Below, piece after piece: positions 62,782 through 64,000 of a stretch of 64,000 bases of DNA; position 1 is the stretch's first letter; the number at the start of each line of letters is the position of its first letter. The DNA comes from Flavobacterium soyae (GTDB lineage Bacteria; Bacteroidota; Bacteroidia; Flavobacteriales; Flavobacteriaceae), in assembly GCF_021245985.1 (NCBI RefSeq), contig NZ_JAJQXA010000001.1, positions 1 to 64,000 on the forward strand, written 5' to 3'. The notes below the pieces were generated by a model that saw nothing but the letters and a program-made list of their open reading frames with translations, was not told the DNA's origin and did not search any database. A program made the translations under genes and the position numbers.

Positions 62782-64000
62782 TTAGAATTTCAATGTTAAT
62801 CCAGCTAAGAAATTAATTCCTGCCTGCGGGTAGTAGTATGGATAAATATCCCACATTGCTCCATTTGAAACATATTTTTTGTCTAAAATATTATTTACTA
62901 AACCTGTTATTGTAATTGATTTAAAGATTGCTCTCGGTTTTATTTCATAAGAAACATTCAAATCATTTACAAAATAATCAGCAAGTTTTGCTTCTGGCAA
63001 TTCGATATTATTCATGTATTGTTCGCCAACATATTTTTGCAATAGCGAAATGTGCAAATTCTCGATTGGACTGTATACAATTATATTTCCGGCGATAACT
63101 TCTGGAGAATAAGCAATTTTAGTGGTTCCGTAATATTGTCCTTCAACAGCCAAATCAACATTTTTATTACTGCTAAGCGTAAAATTTGGTCTAAGGATAA
63201 ATTTGTCTGAAAGCGAAATCGTTGCATCAAATTCAAAACCTAATCTATAACTTTTTTCAGTATTTGCACGAATTGGCGATCCAACATCATCTAATCTTCC
63301 GGTTAAAATCAACTGATCTTTATAACCCATATAATAGAAATTAGAATTCAACTGGAATTTTTCTGAATTAAATCTCCAGCCTAATTCAAAATCGTTTAGT
63401 TTTTCCGGTTTTACATTACCGCCTTCATAATCGGTTCTGTTTGGTTCACGATTCGCACGAGCGTATGAAAAATACAGGGTATTTTTTTGATTGATTTCGT
63501 AATTCAAACCCGCTTTCGGATTAAAGAAATTGAAGGTATCATCCACTAAACCAGTTTCAGGACTATCTGCTTTATATTCTACTCTTCTATATTGTAAATC
63601 ACCATAAAAGCTTAATTTTTCTGTAAACTGATAATTAGCTTTTGCGAAGATATTTCCATCAGTTTTTGTAGAAAAATCATCATAATAATGATCTCCCAAT
63701 TCTGACTGCGAAGCGTATCTTGCCCAAATTACTTTTCCATAATGATCTCCTTCATATTTATTCCAGCCGCCGCCAAGAATAACATCTAGTTTTTCATCTT
63801 TGTATTTTGCTGAAAATGTAGTTCCGTAAAAATCATTATCTAACCATTTCTGACGTACTAAATCTGTTGTTATAATTGCTCCAACAGGATTTAAATTATA
63901 ATCAGCCATAGGGGCATCTTCTTTATAATTTTCATAATAACCCTGCCCTTTTGTATAATGTAAAGCTAAATTAGTACTCCATTTATCCGAAAAAGATTCA
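62782..64000 (-). CDS. TonB-dependent outer-membrane receptor (C-terminal part, runs off window)
   Basis: The frame is open from the stop at 62782 to the window end, so the start is outside; a Met at 63909 is internal. The visible 406 or so residues are alternating beta-barrel strands (LSFYGDLQYRRVEYKADSP, NTLYFSYARANREPNRTDYE, FQLNSNFYYMGYKDQLILTG) ending in the typical outer-membrane C-terminal strand INFLAGLTLKF. The segment PKAGLNYEINQKNTLYFSYA is typical of siderophore-type receptors. The ligand cannot be inferred from this part. Confidence 0.9.
   Translation of the reverse strand, partial: ESFSDKWSTNLALHYTKGQGYYENYKEDAPMADYNLNPVGAIITTDLVRQKWLDNDFYGTTFSAKYKDEKLDVILGGGWNKYEGDHYGKVIWARYASQSELGDHYYDDFSTKTDGNIFAKANYQFTEKLSFYGDLQYRRVEYKADSPETGLVDDTFNFFNPKAGLNYEINQKNTLYFSYARANREPNRTDYEGGNVKPEKLNDFELGWRFNSEKFQLNSNFYYMGYKDQLILTGRLDDVGSPIRANTEKSYRLGFEFDATISLSDKFILRPNFTLSSNKNVDLAVEGQYYGTTKIAYSPEVIAGNIIVYSPIENLHISLLQKYVGEQYMNNIELPEAKLADYFVNDLNVSYEIKPRAIFKSITITGLVNNILDKKYVSNGAMWDIYPYYYPQAGINFLAGLTLKF

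Overview
The window looks like a chromosomal segment of a Flavobacterium or a close relative (Bacteroidota, Flavobacteriaceae). It is AT-rich. Many promoters match the Bacteroidota -33 TTTG / -7 TAnnTTTG pattern. Core genes have flavobacterial forms: Alternative Complex III fused to an aa3 oxidase operon, a DUF2723 protein, a DUF3127 protein, and a giant secreted protein with IgGFc-binding, DUF11 and Ig-like repeats. The assignment rests on gene content and promoter style, not on a 16S sequence.

Layout. 1-4137 (minus) is the N-terminal 1379 codons of a huge secreted repeat protein that runs off the left edge. 4684-7987 (minus) is ruvB, a cytochrome P450 and queG. 8095-19495 (minus) is one respiratory operon, actABCDEF-coxBA. 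19715-21045 holds a SPOR-domain protein and a class A acid phosphatase. 21296-25946 (minus) is rimP-nusA-infB, with a terminator-like hairpin in its leader. 26119-31536 has a universal stress protein, two tandem tRNA-Gln genes, a DUF2723 membrane protein and a polysaccharide deacetylase. 31570-33179 (minus) has a cysteine-less thioredoxin-like protein and a membrane metallophosphoesterase. 33353-36281 (minus) is a two-component system flanked by three paralogous tiny secreted Lys/Ala-rich peptides. 36616-47210 has polA, a LacI-type regulator, rplM-rpsI, rpsB-tsf, an M3 peptidase and a queuosine-precursor transporter. 47228-48483 has a multiply frameshifted lipoprotein pseudogene and an intact lipocalin-like lipoprotein. 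48553-56800 has tag and then a TPP-riboswitch-controlled thiamine operon: thiS-thiC-tenI/thiE2-thiD-thiE-thiG-[inverted-repeat nuclease cassette]-thiH-thiF. 56797-64000 has a MOSC protein, aat, a DUF3127 protein, a flavin reductase-like protein, an orphan histidine kinase, a HIT protein, greA with a leader hairpin, a degenerate Rieske-like lipoprotein and the 3' part of a TonB-dependent receptor.

Most interesting signals. (1) A GxxExxY (PD-(D/E)xK-like) gene lies between perfect 53-bp inverted repeats, 581 bp overall, placed exactly in the thiG-thiH junction. (2) The three Asr-like peptide genes are served by two promoters that share a 17-bp element with an 11-bp-phased direct repeat overlapping the -33 box; this is typical geometry for an OmpR-family regulator, and such a regulator is encoded between them. 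(3) Terminator-like hairpins sit between promoter and start codon of both rimP-nusA-infB and greA, so genes for transcription elongation factors may be controlled by attenuation. Several palindromic intergenic repeats, two degenerate redox proteins (thioredoxin without Cys, Rieske without His) and an SSB-like C-terminal tip on a DUF3127 protein are also worth checking.

Limits: all calls are by eye from sequence. No database search, alignment or folding program was run.
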